Assembly (NCBI GenBank): GCA_017425725.1
Contig: JAFOXU010000180.1
Span: 1 to 8,088, forward strand
Length of the DNA: 8,088 bases
Reading direction: 5' to 3'
Source: Alphaproteobacteria bacterium
Lineage (GTDB): Bacteria; Pseudomonadota; Alphaproteobacteria; Rs-D84
The position numbers and the translations under genes were made by a program. This document shows positions 6,978 to 8,088 of this stretch, piece after piece. Positions within the stretch are counted from its first letter, which is position 1; the number at the start of each line of letters is the position of its first letter. Below the pieces are notes generated by a model. It was not told the origin of the DNA and did no database searches. It saw only the letters and a program-made list of their open reading frames with translations.

Positions 6978-7369
6978 TATCTGGAACGACCACAACAAAA
7001 TGGACACGAACCACCAAATATTTCACGATATTCACCGCCCCCCAAGGCACTTGGACAGTTTTCCGGGCTGCAGATTGTTACACAGTTGTTATTATACATA
7101 CATTTAAATTCACGCACAGGTTCACGCCATTTAATTTTACCGTCTATGTACTGCTTTGCGACATTGAAAAAATCTTCGGCTGCAATTGAATCCATACGAC
7201 CACGTGTACGAACCATTTCGTCACAAGCATTTGTATATTCAATAACTGTTACACCGTAAAATTTACTGCCTCTTGTTAAATACACACAACCCTTTTCAGG
7301 ATTTTTGTACGTTCTAATAACATGTAGGTTACGGTCCATAACTTCTTCATAGGAGCAAAACATTAACAT
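6977..7369 (-). CDS. Cysteine-rich small protein, paralog of 7452-7856
   Basis: Unrecognised 130-residue protein. By hand alignment about half its residues match the neighbouring 134-residue protein over some 115 positions, so the two arose by duplication. Shared blocks are GCVYLT at 27-32, YGVTVI at 38-43, AAE-FF at 63-68, EPV at 83-85, ALGG at 108-111 and EIF at 116-118. Ten cysteines are present. Cys90, 96, 100 and 105 form a C-x5-C-x3-C-x4-C cluster kept exactly in the paralog, and Cys28 and Cys122 are also shared. This suggests zinc or other metal binding, but that is inference. Unlike the paralog it ends in CPFCCGRSR with Cys125 and Cys126. No signal peptide or membrane segment is seen. 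The start is supported by AAGGA seven bases upstream. It has its own promoter and terminator. Confidence 0.86.
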   Translation of the reverse strand: MLMFCSYEEVMDRNLHVIRTYKNPEKGCVYLTRGSKFYGVTVIEYTNACDEMVRTRGRMDSIAAEDFFNVAKQYIDGKIKWREPVREFKCMYNNNCVTICSPENCPSALGGGEYREIFGGSCPFCCGRSR

Positions 7370-7390
7370 ACCAACATCCTTTTATGGTGC

Positions 7391-7404
7391 TGATAATATT
7401 ATCA
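7391..7404 (-). promoter_or_regulatory. Perfect 14-bp palindrome over the -10 box of the 130-residue gene
   Basis: TGATAATATTATCA reads the same on both strands with no mismatch and covers the whole -10 box (7396-7401) of the gene starting at 7369. A dimeric repressor bound here would block RNA polymerase, so it may be an operator. An AT-rich palindrome this short can also arise by chance, and the sister promoter keeps only the TTATTATC half. Confidence 0.4.
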
Positions 7405-7424
7405 TACAAAAATACGATGCGCAA
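7396..7424 (-). promoter_or_regulatory. Promoter candidate for the 130-residue cysteine-rich gene
   Basis: TTGCGC (7419-7424) and TAATAT (7396-7401) are 17 bases apart, and TGA before the -10 box gives an extended -10. Transcription would start about 20 bases before the ATG, leaving a leader with the AAGGA ribosome binding site. The -35, spacer length and TATTATC end match the promoter of the paralog at 7875-7903. Confidence 0.55.
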
Positions 7425-7451
7425 GAATAACCATCATGCGGCGGATTACTC

Positions 7452-7856
7452 TTATTTTATTTTACTTTTACGAAAATTACACGTCTTGGAAAAGATTTCA
7501 TGATATGCTACACCACCCAGCGCAACCGGGCAATTTAATGAGTCACATATCTTGGGACAAGACTTGTTATATCCACAAGCAAAATTAAAGTTTACAGGCT
7601 CGCACCATGTTATTTCTTCACGAATGTAACGACATGCAATATCGAAAAATTCTTCGGCCGCATTTATATCCATACCAAAACGATGGCGCACAACTTCATT
7701 ATAACAATCAAAATTATCAATAACAGTCACACCATAAACTTTGCTGCTACGATGCGTTAAATATACACAACCAGAATATTCCTTTTTATATTTTTTGATA
7801 ACGCTGGGGTCACGTTCCATAATAAATTCATACGGTTCATATGTATCATAATACAT
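7452..7856 (-). CDS. Cysteine-rich small protein, paralog of 6977-7369
   Basis: Unrecognised 134-residue protein, the upstream copy of a tandem pair. The N-terminus is tyrosine-rich (MYYDTYEPYEF). It shares with its neighbour SGCVYLT/KGCVYLT (Gly29, Cys30), YGVTVI at 41-46, the NAAEEFFDIA region at 65-74, CEPV at 85-88, ALGG at 112-115 and EIF at 120-122. Nine cysteines are present; Cys94, 100, 104 and 109 give the same C-x5-C-x3-C-x4-C cluster, with Cys30 and Cys126 also conserved. The C-terminus is basic (FRKSKIK) rather than cysteine-rich. AAAAGGA sits six bases before the ATG and a promoter lies upstream. No hairpin terminator was found between it and the next gene, so some read-through into the second copy is possible. 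A small metal-binding domain is the best guess, unproven. Confidence 0.86.
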   Translation of the reverse strand: MYYDTYEPYEFIMERDPSVIKKYKKEYSGCVYLTHRSSKVYGVTVIDNFDCYNEVVRHRFGMDINAAEEFFDIACRYIREEITWCEPVNFNFACGYNKSCPKICDSLNCPVALGGVAYHEIFSKTCNFRKSKIK

Positions 7857-7874
7857 AACTTATCCTTTTGGGCG

Positions 7875-7903
7875 ATAATAACACCGTCATATACAACACG
7901 CAA
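7875..7903 (-). promoter_or_regulatory. Promoter candidate for the 134-residue cysteine-rich gene
   Basis: TTGCGT (7898-7903) and TATTAT (7875-7880, 5 of 6 to consensus) are separated by 17 bases, with TGT before the -10 box as an extended -10. It follows directly on the terminator of the preceding gene and leaves a leader of about 12 bases holding the AAAAGGA site. Its layout copies that of the sister promoter. Confidence 0.6.
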
Positions 7904-7904
7904 T

Positions 7905-7927
7905 AAAAAAACCGCCAGAGATGGCGG
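7905..7927 (-). terminator. Rho-independent terminator after the partial right-edge gene
   Basis: A perfect GC-rich 6-bp stem, CCGCCA/TGGCGG (7922-7927 with 7912-7917), closes a four-base loop and is followed by seven T on the transcribed strand. It starts five bases after the stop codon at 7933-7935, which supports that short frame as a real gene end. Confidence 0.92.
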
Positions 7928-7932
7928 AAAAT

Positions 7933-8088
7933 TTACTTTGTGTTTTGTAATAATATGTTACGTATCCTTTGAACTATATTTTGTGCAGGTTTTTCTGTAA
8001 TTCTTTCGGCAGGCATGTCCATACGATCGTCACAATCATAATACCCCTCATGAGAAGCAACACATTCAAAATCACTCACTTCATATAC
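7933..8088 (-). CDS. Unknown protein, C-terminal 51 residues (cut by window edge)
   Basis: The minus-strand frame is open from base 8088 to a TAA at 7933-7935 and is too short to have been called without its upstream part. It reads VYEVSDFECVASHEGYY at the edge, then an acidic DCDDRMDMPAERI, and ends IRNILLQNTK with a short amphipathic helix-like tail. Two cysteines are present but not the cluster of the neighbouring paralogs, and no similarity to them was seen. The strong terminator placed right after the stop is the main evidence that it is translated. Family and function are unknown. A start inside the window at the ATG at 8022 cannot be excluded but has no ribosome binding site. Confidence 0.62.
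   Translation of the reverse strand, partial: VYEVSDFECVASHEGYYDCDDRMDMPAERITEKPAQNIVQRIRNILLQNTK

Noticed and set aside
7425..7451. Possible terminator between the two cysteine-rich genes
   Set aside because: CCGCCGCATGATGG can pair only over two or three bases and no T-tract follows.
7933..8088. Right-edge frame as a third copy of the cysteine-rich family
   Set aside because: It has neither the C-x5-C-x3-C-x4-C cluster nor the ALGG/EIF block, so no relation can be claimed.

Overview
The window is an AT-rich bacterial chromosome segment in which every supported gene lies on the minus strand, so transcription runs from the right edge to the left. The housekeeping proteins (RsmA with a QFGQNFLFDLNLTGRIA start, LspA with FNVADICICVG, a D-Ala-D-Ala carboxypeptidase ending in a SPOR domain, YidC with a large periplasmic domain) have an alphaproteobacterial look. 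Together with the AT-richness and the short unrecognised genes, they suggest a low-GC, probably host-associated or small-genome alphaproteobacterium. That placement is inference from motif style, not from a database search.

Right part (about 6046-8088): four genes without close known relatives that I can name. These are the 3' end of an unknown gene (7933-8088), two paralogous cysteine-rich proteins of 134 and 130 residues in tandem (7452-7856 and 6977-7369), and a 291-residue protein with a small protein-kinase-like core (6046-6921). Three of the four have a visible promoter just upstream and two are followed by hairpin terminators, so this stretch reads as a row of single-gene units rather than an operon.

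Middle part (1662-5998): a tightly packed run of dacA-like carboxypeptidase, recR, rsmA and a Kef/CPA2 cation:proton antiporter. Gaps are 15, -4 and 33 bases, a promoter candidate precedes the first gene, and a strong hairpin with T-tract follows the last. It reads as one operon joining peptidoglycan trimming, recombinational repair, 16S rRNA dimethylation and potassium/pH homeostasis.

Left part (1-1568): lspA and yidC, two bases apart and driven by their own promoter at about 1597-1625. They form an envelope unit: YidC inserts membrane proteins and LspA cleaves lipoprotein signal peptides. YidC is cut by the window edge after 343 residues.

The most interesting material is the cysteine-rich paralog pair with matching promoters, one overlapped by a perfect 14-bp palindrome; the compact kinase-like protein; two genes whose -10 box sits only 6-7 bases before the ATG, suggesting leaderless messages; and a RecR whose Toprim glutamate appears replaced by arginine. 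No gene-free stretch exceeds 100 bases. No RNA genes, CRISPR arrays or mobile elements were seen.
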